In this document: one piece after another, positions 33,179-41,598 of the stretch | Layout: every line of letters starts with the position of its first letter | Position numbering within the stretch: position 1 is the stretch's first letter | Assembly (NCBI GenBank): GCA_038118725.1 | Contig: JAYOIK010000037.1 | Coordinates: forward strand, 1 to 46,896 | Direction: 5' to 3' | Origin: JADHLJ01 sp038118725 | GTDB lineage: Bacteria; Pseudomonadota; Alphaproteobacteria; Thalassobaculales; Thalassobaculaceae | Length of the DNA: 46,896 nucleotides | Made by a program: the position numbers and the translations under genes | Notes under the pieces: model-generated | What the model saw: the letters and a program-made list of their open reading frames with translations, nothing else | Databases searched by the model: none | What the model was told of the DNA's origin: nothing

Positions 33179-33403
33179 GGGCGACGCTCCAAAAGTTCCC
33201 GCGAAGGGTATTTGAGCCTGTCAGGCGGACCAGCGCAACCGCTTTGCCAAGAAGCCAACGAGCCCGCTGGTTTCATGACCCGCACACCCTCGTCGGCCTT
33301 GAGACGGAACGCACCAGCGGTTACAACACGAGCATCCCCTGAAAGACAACAGTTGCGAAAACCAGCCTAAAGCATCCTGGAAACCAAAAGGGAAATCGCC
33401 CAG

Positions 33404-34786
33404 ATGGCCTTCGCCGCGCGCAAGACTTCGGCATCCATTCCCATCTCGCCGCTAACCGAGGCGGGGCTCAAGGATTGGAAAAAAACAGCCTCCAAGGAAT
33501 TGACGCAATGGATCGCCGCGACGGGATTCAAGGCGGCGCCCGGCGCGGTTGCCTACCTCCCGGACGATAAGGGTGGCATGGCGCGGGTTCTTCTGGGGGT
33601 TTCCGACAGTGATTCGCCTGGGGGTGGGATCTGGGATCTCGCGGGCTTGCCATCGAGCTTGCCAAAGGGTCGCTATTATCTCGACGCGACGCTGTCGTCC
33701 GAAAAGGCGACCGCGGCGGCGTTGGGTTGGGCGCTCGGTTGCTATCGCTTCGACCGATACAAGAAAATGGCCAAACCCGAAGCTGAACTTGTGCTTCCCG
33801 AAAACGCGGACAAGGCCGAGGTGGAACGAATGGCGGCCGGCATTGGACTCATCCGAGATCTCATAAACACGCCGGCGGCGGATCTAGGCCCGGCGGATCT
33901 GGCGGACGCGGCGAAAGCCATGGCCAAGCCGCATCGGGCGCGGGTCAAGATCATCGCCGGCAAGAGCTTGCTAACCGAGAACTATCCCTCCGTGCACGCG
34001 GTCGGGCGCGCCGCGGCTCAGGAGCCGAGGCTAATTGACATCACCTGGGGCAAGGCGGATGCACCCAGGGTAACCCTGGTCGGCAAGGGCGTCTGTTTCG
34101 ACAGCGGCGGCCTGGATATCAAGCCAGCATCCGGCATGCTCAACATGAAGAAGGACATGGGCGGCGCGGCGCAGGTTCTCGGGTTGGCGCACATGATCAT
34201 GGACGCCAAGCTGCCGCTACGCCTGCGGGTCCTGGTCCCAGCGGTTGAGAACGCGATCTCAGGTAACGCTTTCCATCCCCGCGATATCCTGCAAACCCGC
34301 AAGGGGCTCACGGTCGAGGTCGGCAATACCGATGCCGAGGGACGACTGATCCTGTCCGACGCGCTGGCCGAGGCGGCAAGCGAGAAACCCGAAATGATCA
34401 TTGATTTCGCGACCCTTACCGGGGCCGCGCGGGTCGCGCTCGGCTCGGACGTACCCGCGCTCTTCTGCAATGACGATGATCTGGCCGACGCGCTGCTGAG
34501 CAACGGAACAGAGGCCAATGACGCGATGTGGCGGATGCCACTCTGGCCGGGATATAAGCCCTTCCTGTCCTCGACGGTCGCCGATATCTCGAGCACCGGC
34601 TCGGCGCCCAATGGCGGCGCGATCACGGCGGCCCTGTTCCTGGAGCATTTCGTCGAGCCGGACATCCCGTGGGCGCATATCGACCTCATGGCCTTCAACA
34701 CCAGCGCGCGGCCAGGACGCCCGGAAGGCGGCGAGGCCCAAGGTGTTCGCGGTATCTACGCCATGCTGAAAAAGCGTTACGGGTAA
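33404..34786 (+). CDS. leucyl aminopeptidase family protein (M17)
   Basis: A 460-residue cytosolic aminopeptidase with two metal ions per subunit. The C-terminal catalytic domain has VGKGVCFDSGGLDIKPASGMLNMKKDMGGAA (metal ligands Lys and Asp), the signature NTDAEGRLILSDAL at about 308-321 and DFATLTGAARVALG. The N-terminal macro-like domain is shorter than in E. coli PepA. It removes N-terminal residues from peptides. It is upstream of and convergent with the dehydrogenase gene, 15 bases apart. The 225-base region before it has no other gene. Confidence 0.92.
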   Translation: MAFAARKTSASIPISPLTEAGLKDWKKTASKELTQWIAATGFKAAPGAVAYLPDDKGGMARVLLGVSDSDSPGGGIWDLAGLPSSLPKGRYYLDATLSSEKATAAALGWALGCYRFDRYKKMAKPEAELVLPENADKAEVERMAAGIGLIRDLINTPAADLGPADLADAAKAMAKPHRARVKIIAGKSLLTENYPSVHAVGRAAAQEPRLIDITWGKADAPRVTLVGKGVCFDSGGLDIKPASGMLNMKKDMGGAAQVLGLAHMIMDAKLPLRLRVLVPAVENAISGNAFHPRDILQTRKGLTVEVGNTDAEGRLILSDALAEAASEKPEMIIDFATLTGAARVALGSDVPALFCNDDDLADALLSNGTEANDAMWRMPLWPGYKPFLSSTVADISSTGSAPNGGAITAALFLEHFVEPDIPWAHIDLMAFNTSARPGRPEGGEAQGVRGIYAMLKKRYG

Positions 34787-34801
34787 CCTCGAATCAGATC
34801 T

Positions 34802-35734
34802 CTAATATCCGACACTTAGGTCGACCAAACCGTTCACCGGTCGGCCTTCACGGCACCGTCGGATGTTGTCCAGGAACGTTGCCGCCACCGCCGGCACGTA
34901 TACCTCGGAGGCGTGATGCGGCGTCATGATGATCCGCTGGTCGGTCCAGAACGGATGATCCCGGGGTAGTGGTTCCACGGAGAACACATCCAGCGCCGCC
35001 CCGGCGATCTGCCCGGAATCAAGCGCCGCCGTCAGGTCCGGCTCGACGAGTTGCGCGCCGCGGCCGCAATTCAGGACATAGGACCCTCGAGGCATGCGAG
35101 AGAAAAGCTCGGCGTTCATGATCCCCACTGTCTCGGGCGTGCTCGGCAACAGGCAGAGCAGATAATTGGTCGACGCGAGCATCTCGTGGAGGCCATCGAC
35201 GCCCTGATACGACCGGATCCCCTCAATGGATTTCGCGGTTCGCGCCCAACCCTGAACCTTGATTCCCATGGCCTTCAGCATCTTGGCGACGTGGGTGCCG
35301 AGATAGCCGAGGCCCAGAAGCCCGACCTGGACGGAGTCAGTGTCGAAGGCCCGCTCCGGCGACCATTCCCTACGGCTTCGGCGGTCATCGTAATACGCGG
35401 TCTCGCGGTGCAGCCTGAGAATGTTCATCGCCGCCCAGTGACCCATGGACCGCGCCATATGCGGGTCCGTGACGCGAACCAGGGGCACGTCCCGCGGCAT
35501 GTCCGGGTCGCTCAACACGTGATCAACGCCCGCCGCCATCGACATGATGAGCTTCAGATTCGGGAACTTCGCCAACTCTCCATGCGGCATCTTCCAGACC
35601 ATGGCGATATCCACATCGCTCGGATCTCCCACGTCCGGCCATTCCCGGATCGTCAGATCGGGGTCCAGCTTGTGGAGTTCATCTATATAGTGATCCGCCC
35701 GTTCCTCGCCGAGCTTGATGACGATGGTTGGCAA
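34802..35734 (-). CDS. D-2-hydroxyacid dehydrogenase, GhrA-like (copy A)
   Basis: A 310-residue NAD(P)H-dependent enzyme of the glyoxylate/hydroxypyruvate reductase A group. The Rossmann motif is VGLLGLGYLGTHVAKML (about 136-152). The catalytic Arg is in LNCGRGAQLVEPDL, the Glu in SVEPLPRDHPFW and the His in MTPHHASEV, so the active site is complete. The start is a TTG at 35734 with AAGGA seven bases upstream. It lies 3' of, and overlaps by 52 bases, the sulfotransferase gene, whose other neighbour is a paralogue of this gene of equal length. The substrate is likely a small 2-oxoacid. Confidence 0.88.
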   Translation of the reverse strand: MPTIVIKLGEERADHYIDELHKLDPDLTIREWPDVGDPSDVDIAMVWKMPHGELAKFPNLKLIMSMAAGVDHVLSDPDMPRDVPLVRVTDPHMARSMGHWAAMNILRLHRETAYYDDRRSRREWSPERAFDTDSVQVGLLGLGYLGTHVAKMLKAMGIKVQGWARTAKSIEGIRSYQGVDGLHEMLASTNYLLCLLPSTPETVGIMNAELFSRMPRGSYVLNCGRGAQLVEPDLTAALDSGQIAGAALDVFSVEPLPRDHPFWTDQRIIMTPHHASEVYVPAVAATFLDNIRRCREGRPVNGLVDLSVGY

Positions 35735-36492
35735 AACCGAATCCTTTCTTCCTCATTGAACCACGGGAGCCGCCATCCTAGTTCGCGACGGCGCTCGAGG
35801 CCACCCGCTAGGCTCCAATCACGGGCGGTTCGCCATAACTGATAGTCGAGAGAATTCCGCGATTTGAATTCATCGAACACGGAATCGGCCAAGAAAATGT
35901 TCGGCCTCGAGGTCCGATTGGCGTGAGGCATCGTCTTCGCTTCCAAGCCCAGTAGCGGGGCCAGGCGCCGCAGATCCAATGCCGCTGTTTCCAACGTGCC
36001 GACGAACCAGTATTTCGCCAGGGCGCCAAGAGCGTGCTTCGGATTTGGCGCGATAAGGCGTGCCATTGGATTATCCAAGCTCGCGAGGAACGCCTCCAGG
36101 GACTCATGCCGCAACGGAAACCTTCCGGATCGCCGCGCATAATGGAAATACGAAATCGCCCTGTCCAGGGGATCGCGCAGGAAAACAATCCTTCGATACG
36201 GAGGCGTCTCCGTTTCCGAATACCTTTCGAACAACGCACAGCCCGGTAGCTCGAAATGTCCCGTGAGGATCGGCGGTTGAGGCGATTCCCAATCGAGCTC
36301 ATCGAGATTGAGCCTTCTGGCGCGAAAGCTATCCGCGCTTTCGTGGTTCATCTCACCGGGCCCTTTTCGGGCATAGTCATCAACCGGAAAGAAACGCAAG
36401 GCGAGATGAGCAAGCAGGCTGTTGCCACCGCATTTGGGAATATGATGGAAGACGTACCGCGGCGGCGCGTTGCTTTCAATATTGCTGGTCAC
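35683..36492 (-). CDS. sulfotransferase family protein between two dehydrogenases
   Basis: A 269-residue predicted PAPS-dependent sulfotransferase. The 5'-phosphosulfate loop is HIPKCGGNS at about 17-25 and the 3'-phosphate site is IVFLRDPLDRAISYFHYAR at about 102-120, the arrangement of the carbohydrate-type (Sulfotransfer_2) family. No signal peptide, so it is cytosolic, with an unknown acceptor. The start is GTG 36492, inside the last codons of the upstream dehydrogenase (17-base overlap). The C-terminal tail (rich in Ser, Arg and Asn) is encoded by bases that also form the start of the next dehydrogenase, suggesting an original stop was lost. The genes are almost certainly co-transcribed. 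Confidence 0.8.
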   Translation of the reverse strand: MTSNIESNAPPRYVFHHIPKCGGNSLLAHLALRFFPVDDYARKGPGEMNHESADSFRARRLNLDELDWESPQPPILTGHFELPGCALFERYSETETPPYRRIVFLRDPLDRAISYFHYARRSGRFPLRHESLEAFLASLDNPMARLIAPNPKHALGALAKYWFVGTLETAALDLRRLAPLLGLEAKTMPHANRTSRPNIFLADSVFDEFKSRNSLDYQLWRTARDWSLAGGLERRRELGWRLPWFNEEERIRFCQPSSSSSARNGRITI

Positions 36493-37408
36493 GATCAACC
36501 AGATTGTTGGGATTTTTACCCGCGAAGACCTTCTGGATCGCGTCGGCGACCTGCTCGGCCGCGCTATCAGCGTTGGATTGGGCCGAGACATGGGGCCAGA
36601 CCCGCACCTTGGGATGCTCCCAATACGGATTTTCCGGCGGCAACGGCTCCTCATGAAACACATCCAACGCCGCGCCGGCGACATGGCCGCTTTCCAGCGC
36701 CGCCAACAGGTCCTCGTCGACCACGTGCTGGCCGCGTCCGGCATTGATCACGAAAGCTCCCGCCGGAAGCGCGGCGAGGGTATCGGCGTTGATGATGCCC
36801 GTCGTCGCCGGAGTCAGGGGCAGGAGGCAACACAGGATATCCGTGCGCGCCAGAAACGGTTTCAATTGATCCGCGCCATGAAAACCCGTCACGCCGTCGA
36901 TATGCTTTTCGCTCCGGCTCCAGCCGGCGACATCGAAACCCAGCGCCGACGCCTTGCGCGCCGTATCGGCGCCGAGCGCGCCGAGCCCGAGCACCCCAAC
37001 CCGCCGCTCGGAGGTTTCCGGCGGCGGCAGGACCTTCCACTGCTTCTGCCGTTCCAGTTCCTCGTATTCGGGTCCCTGGCGATGGAAACGCAGGATATTG
37101 AGCAGCATCCATTCGCTCATCGCCTGGGCCATCCAGGGATCAACCAGGCGCATGACCATGGCCCCGGCGGGCAGGTGTGGATCGCGGAACACATGGTCGA
37201 CGCCCTGGCCGAGCGAGCAAATGCATTTCAGGTTTGTCATCTCCACCAAACTGCCGGAAGGCAGCGCCCAGGTCAGGGCAAACTCGATATCCAGCGGGTC
37301 GCCCACATCGGGCCAGACCCGAAAATCGAGATCGGGCAGCAGAGCGCGCAAGGAGGCACCCCATGCTTCGGGAGAATCATTGTGGGAATGGAATAAAACG
37401 GCAGGCAT
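36476..37408 (-). CDS. D-2-hydroxyacid dehydrogenase, GhrA-like (copy B)
   Basis: A 310-residue paralogue of the gene at 34802-35734, sharing the WPDVGDP N-terminal motif and all catalytic residues: Arg in INAGRGQHVVDEDL, Glu in FHEEPLPPENPYW and His in WPHVSAQSNA. The Rossmann loop is VGVLGLGALGADTARKA. The start is ATG 37408 (MPAVLFHSHND). The open frame upstream adds 26 residues that look non-coding. First in the three-gene run with the sulfotransferase and copy A. Divergence is substantial, so the duplication is not recent. Confidence 0.88.
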   Translation of the reverse strand: MPAVLFHSHNDSPEAWGASLRALLPDLDFRVWPDVGDPLDIEFALTWALPSGSLVEMTNLKCICSLGQGVDHVFRDPHLPAGAMVMRLVDPWMAQAMSEWMLLNILRFHRQGPEYEELERQKQWKVLPPPETSERRVGVLGLGALGADTARKASALGFDVAGWSRSEKHIDGVTGFHGADQLKPFLARTDILCCLLPLTPATTGIINADTLAALPAGAFVINAGRGQHVVDEDLLAALESGHVAGAALDVFHEEPLPPENPYWEHPKVRVWPHVSAQSNADSAAEQVADAIQKVFAGKNPNNLVDRDQQY

Positions 37409-37466
37409 CACACACCCTAACCTTAACCACATCGTCCGTTGATCTTGAGCATGGCGTCTCGAAGGG

Positions 37467-39110
37467 TCACATCCGTACCACACCATCCTCGACGGCTTCC
37501 AGGTCGAAGGCGGCCGCCATCAACGCCTTGGTATAGGCGTCGCGAGGATGCTCGATGATATCCCGCGCGGGACCCTCCTCAACGACAAGACCGTCACGCA
37601 TGACGATGATCCGGTGCGACATGGCACGGACGACTTTTAGGTCATGGCTGATGAACAGATAGGCGAGACGATGCTTGCGCTGCAGGTCTCGAAGTAGTTC
37701 GACGATTTGCGCCTGCACGCTCATATCCAGGGCGGAGGTCGGCTCGTCCAGAACCACCAACCGCGGCCGCAGCACCATGGCCCTGGCGATCGAGATTCGC
37801 TGGCGCTGTCCGCCGGAAAACTCATGCGGATACCGGTTGCGCATCCCCGGGTCGAGACCGACCTCGGTAATCGCCTCGTCAATCCGCGCTTCGATTGCCT
37901 CGTCGCCCGCGAGACCAAGATCGGTTGGGTCATGGACCCGCAACCCCTCGCCGATGATCTCGGCCATCGACATTCGCGGCGAGAGGCTGCCGAACGGGTC
38001 CTGAAAGACCACCTGCATCTCCCGGCGTAACGGTCGCGTATCCTTGAAGCGGAGCCCCTGGATCTCTCGCCCCTGGTAACGGATGGCGCCCTTGCTGGAC
38101 AGCAACCGTAGCGCCGCCATGCCGAGCGTGGTCTTGCCGGAACCGCTCTCGCCCACGATCCCGACCGTCTCGCCCTCTCGCACCGCCAAGCTGATCCCGT
38201 CCACGGCCTTCACATGACCTACCGTGCGTTTAAGAATCCCCCGCTGTATGGGGAACCAGACCTTCAGGTCATCGGTCTCCAGGACCGCCTCGGCTTCCGG
38301 CGCGACCGGGTCGGGCTGTCCCTTCGGCTCGGCGGCGAGCAGGCGCTTGGTGTAGGGGTGTTGGGGGGTGCCGAAAACCGTTTCCGTGGCTCCGCTTTCC
38401 ACCATCTCCCCATTGGTCATCACCCGGACCCGGTCCGCCATCTTGCGGACGATACCGAGATCATGGGTGATCAGCAGCAGCGCCATGCCGAGATCGCGCT
38501 GTAGATCCTTCAGAAGCTTGAGGATCTGCGCCTGTATGGTGACATCGAGCGCGGTGGTGGGCTCATCGGCGATCAGCAGATCCGGCTCGTTGGCCAGCGC
38601 CATGGCGATCATAACCCGCTGCCGCTGTCCGCCGGAGAGCTGATGCGGGTAGGATTGCAGCCGGCTTTCCGGATCACGGATACCGACGAGATCCAGCAGT
38701 TCGAGAATCCGCGCGCGGGCCGCCGCCGGGCCGAACCCCTTGTGCAGCCCCAGCACCTCGCCGATCTGTTTCTCCACCACGTGCAGCGGATTGAGCGAAG
38801 TCATCGGTTCCTGAAAAATCATTGAAATCCGATTGCCGCGAATGTCCCGCATCACGCTTTCCGGCGCGCCGACCAACTCGGTACCCTGGAACTTGATGGA
38901 ACTTCTCGCCGAGTGCCGCGCCGTCGGATAGGGCAGAAGTTGCAGCACCGATAGTGCGGTCACCGATTTCCCGGACCCGCTTTCTCCCACGAGAGCAACG
39001 GTCTCACCCTTCTCCAAGGTCAGCGCCGCGCCCTTGACCGCCTCGGTCACGCTCCCACCGGCATGGAAGCTTGTGTCCAGGTCACGGACCTCCAAAAGCG
39101 GCTGGCTCAT
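37467..39110 (-). CDS. yejF: peptide ABC transporter ATPase, double domain (YejF)
   Basis: A 547-residue protein with two ABC cassettes in tandem. Cassette 1 has Walker A GESGSGKSV near 41, signature LSGGQRQRVMIAMAL, and Walker B LLIADEPTTALDV. Cassette 2, beginning near residue 280, has GESGSGKTTLGMAALRLL, FSGGQRQRISIARAM and LVVLDEPTSALDM. A single fused ATPase is typical of the Yej (microcin C and oligopeptide) importer. It is the last gene of the operon, overlapping yejE by ATGA. Confidence 0.93.
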   Translation of the reverse strand: MSQPLLEVRDLDTSFHAGGSVTEAVKGAALTLEKGETVALVGESGSGKSVTALSVLQLLPYPTARHSARSSIKFQGTELVGAPESVMRDIRGNRISMIFQEPMTSLNPLHVVEKQIGEVLGLHKGFGPAAARARILELLDLVGIRDPESRLQSYPHQLSGGQRQRVMIAMALANEPDLLIADEPTTALDVTIQAQILKLLKDLQRDLGMALLLITHDLGIVRKMADRVRVMTNGEMVESGATETVFGTPQHPYTKRLLAAEPKGQPDPVAPEAEAVLETDDLKVWFPIQRGILKRTVGHVKAVDGISLAVREGETVGIVGESGSGKTTLGMAALRLLSSKGAIRYQGREIQGLRFKDTRPLRREMQVVFQDPFGSLSPRMSMAEIIGEGLRVHDPTDLGLAGDEAIEARIDEAITEVGLDPGMRNRYPHEFSGGQRQRISIARAMVLRPRLVVLDEPTSALDMSVQAQIVELLRDLQRKHRLAYLFISHDLKVVRAMSHRIIVMRDGLVVEEGPARDIIEHPRDAYTKALMAAAFDLEAVEDGVVRM

Positions 39111-40174
39111 GCGAAGGTCTTCCGAGGGTCAAAGGCGTCCCGCACCGCCTCGCCGATAAACACCAACAGGCTCAGCATGACGGCAAGCGAGAAGAAACCT
39201 GTCAGGCCGAGCCAGGGCGCCTGCAGATTGTTCTTGCCCTGGTTCAACATCTCTCCCAACGAAGGCGATCCCGGCGGCAGACCGAGACCGAGGAAATCGA
39301 GAGAAGTGAGCGCGGTTACCCCACCGGTCAAAATGAAGGGCAGCATGGTGATTGTCGCCACCATGGCGTTGGGCAGGACATGACGGAACATGATCGTGGC
39401 GTCATTCACGCCCAGCGCCCGCGCCGCGCGAACGAAGTCGAGATTCCGGGCGCGCAAGAACTCCGCCCGGACGACGCCGACCAGCGCCAACCAGCTGAAC
39501 AATAACAGGATACAAAGCAGAACCCAGAATCCCGGCACCAGGATGCTCGAGATGATGATCAGGATGTAGAGCTGCGGCATCCCGGCCCATATCTCGATGA
39601 ACCGCTGAAACAGGAGATCCAGCCAACCGCCGTAGAAGCCCTGCACGGCGCCGGCGGCGATGCCGATGACGCTACTGAGAATTGTCAGGATCAGACCGAA
39701 CAACACCGAGAGACGAAACCCGTATAGCAGCCGCGCGAAGACGTCTCGCGCCTGATCGTCGGTGCCGAGCCAATGCCGCGAGTCAGGCGGCGACGGCGCG
39801 GTCTGGCCGAGCTCGCGATCAATGGTATCGTAGCTGAACGGCACCAGTGGCCAGGCCATCCATCCCTTTTTCTCGATCAACTCCTTCACGAACGGATCGG
39901 TGTAGTCCGCCTCGGACGGGAAGTCGCCGCCGAAGGTGGTTTCCGGATAGGCGATCAGCGCGGGAAAATAGAACGCGCCGTCAAACCGCACGAGATAGGG
40001 TTTGTCATTGGCGACGATCTCGGCGCAGAGGCTGATCAGGAAGACGACGAGGAAGATCCAGAACGACCAGAATCCCCGCCGGTTCTTCTTGAAGTTTTCG
40101 ACTCGCCGTCGGTTGAGCGGCGAGATCGATACACCGAAAAGCTTGTTGTTGATCTCTTGCGCGCCAACCGACAT
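39107..40174 (-). CDS. yejE: peptide ABC transporter permease YejE
   Basis: A 355-residue permease with six membrane helices. The N-terminal ISPLNRRRVENFKKNRRGFWSFWIFLVVF is characteristic of YejE, followed by a large periplasmic loop (about 55-145). The inner EAA loop is RAARALGVNDATIMFRHVLPNAM, contacting the ATPase. GTDDQARDVFARLLYGFRLSV is a family block. The ATG at 40174 follows a GTG at 40177. It is directly downstream of yejB (3-base gap) and overlaps yejF by 4 nt. Confidence 0.93.
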   Translation of the reverse strand: MSVGAQEINNKLFGVSISPLNRRRVENFKKNRRGFWSFWIFLVVFLISLCAEIVANDKPYLVRFDGAFYFPALIAYPETTFGGDFPSEADYTDPFVKELIEKKGWMAWPLVPFSYDTIDRELGQTAPSPPDSRHWLGTDDQARDVFARLLYGFRLSVLFGLILTILSSVIGIAAGAVQGFYGGWLDLLFQRFIEIWAGMPQLYILIIISSILVPGFWVLLCILLLFSWLALVGVVRAEFLRARNLDFVRAARALGVNDATIMFRHVLPNAMVATITMLPFILTGGVTALTSLDFLGLGLPPGSPSLGEMLNQGKNNLQAPWLGLTGFFSLAVMLSLLVFIGEAVRDAFDPRKTFA

Positions 40175-40177
40175 CAC

Positions 40178-41296
40178 TCAGACCTCGCGGGTGTCGAAGT
40201 CGATGCGGCGGTCGATCACCACGTACATGAGATCGCCGAGAATTCCCATAAGCAGTCCCAGGAGGGTGAAGACGTAAAGCGTCGCGAACATGATGGGATA
40301 GTCGCGACCGATGATCGCCTCGTATCCAAGCAGACCCAGGCCGTCGAGGGAGAAGATGATCTCGATGATCAGGGAACCGGTGAAGAGAATACCGATAAAG
40401 GCACTGGGAAAACCGGCGATGACAATCAGCATCGCGTTGCGGAACACATGGCCGTAAAGCACCTGTCTCTCGGCCAGACCCTTGGCCCGGGCGGTCACCA
40501 CGTATTGCTTGTTGATCTCCTCCAGGAACGAATTCTTGGTCAACATGGTAAGCCCGGCGAAACCGCCGATCACCATGGCGCCGACCGGCAAGACCATGTG
40601 CCAAAGGTAGTCCAGCGTCAGCTCCCACCAGGTGAATTCCCGCCATTCCGGCGAAACCAACCCTCGGATCGGAAAGATCTGCCAGAAACTGCCGCCGGCG
40701 AACAGCACCACCAGCAGGATCGCGAACAGAAAGCCGGGCACGGCGTTCCCGACGATCACCAGCCCGGAGGTCCAAACATCGAACCGACTGCCGTCGCGCA
40801 GCGCCTTGCGTATCCCCAAGGGGATCGAGATCAGATAGACTAGGAGCGTCGTCCAGATACCGAGCGAGATCGATACCGGCATCTTCTCGATGATCAGCTC
40901 AACGACCGTCCGATCCTTGTAGTAGCTAGTGCCGAAATCGAAGACGAGATAGTTCCGCATCATCTGGAAAAAGCGCTCGTGGACAGGTTTGTCGAACCCG
41001 TAGAGCCGCTCGATTTCCTTGATGATCTCCGGGTCCAACCCCCGCGCGCCGCGATAGGTCGAGGCACTATTGCCGCCGGGTCCCTGAGCGGTTTTGGACT
41101 CGGAGCCGGACGCCAGATCGCCGCTGTTCGAGCCGCTGATCCTGGCGGTGGCGTCGATATTGAAGCCTTGAATGCGCGCGATCGTCTGTTCCACCGGACC
41201 GCCCGGCGCGAACTGAATGACCCCGAAATTGATGATGATGATCGCCAGCAAGGTAATCGGGATCAGCAGCAGGCGTTTGACGACATAGGCTAGCAT
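40178..41296 (-). CDS. yejB: peptide ABC transporter permease YejB
   Basis: A 372-residue permease. Helix 1 (LAYVVKRLLLIPITLLAIIIINFGVIQFAPGGPVEQ) is typical of DppB/OppB-type components. A long Gly/Ser-rich periplasmic loop (about 50-85, ISGSNSGDLASGSES) is followed by GLDPEIIKEIERLYGFDKPVHERF, characteristic of YejB. The EAA loop is YVVTARAKGLAERQVLYGHVFRNAM. Its start is 302 bases from the stop of the binding-protein gene yejA, a space holding a palindromic element. Confidence 0.93.
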   Translation of the reverse strand: MLAYVVKRLLLIPITLLAIIIINFGVIQFAPGGPVEQTIARIQGFNIDATARISGSNSGDLASGSESKTAQGPGGNSASTYRGARGLDPEIIKEIERLYGFDKPVHERFFQMMRNYLVFDFGTSYYKDRTVVELIIEKMPVSISLGIWTTLLVYLISIPLGIRKALRDGSRFDVWTSGLVIVGNAVPGFLFAILLVVLFAGGSFWQIFPIRGLVSPEWREFTWWELTLDYLWHMVLPVGAMVIGGFAGLTMLTKNSFLEEINKQYVVTARAKGLAERQVLYGHVFRNAMLIVIAGFPSAFIGILFTGSLIIEIIFSLDGLGLLGYEAIIGRDYPIMFATLYVFTLLGLLMGILGDLMYVVIDRRIDFDTREV

Positions 41297-41377
41297 CGCG
41301 GGTCCCGGACCTTGACGCCCGGCAAGTCGATACCGTCGCGAAAGCCACTGGTGTACGAGATGTTCGGTTCAAGCTTG

Positions 41378-41474
41378 CCCGTCGTCCTCGCGAAAGCGGG
41401 GACCTCGGAAAAATGGCCAAGGTCGTCTCTTCTCCAACGGAGCATGAGGTCCCCGCTTTCGCGAGGACGACGGG
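41378..41474. repeat. 97-bp palindromic element between yejA and yejB
   Basis: Arms 41378-41405 and 41447-41474 are perfect 28-bp inverted repeats (CCCGTCGTCCTCGCGAAAGC begins the left arm) around a 41-base centre. As RNA it would form a very stable stem. It lies in the 302-base gap, which otherwise shows no gene. The composition is that of the dispersed REP-like palindromes seen in alphaproteobacterial genomes. It could stabilise the upstream yejA message and reduce read-through into yejB. Confidence 0.7.
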
Positions 41475-41598
41475 TATACGGGCCCGTTTCACCCTCACTG
41501 ATTTCAAGTCCCACTTTCACCTTTAGGTTCGCCTCCAAGGCAACACAAAACGTGGCCGACTTTCCCCTGGGATTCGGACGAGAAGGAACTCAACCTCC

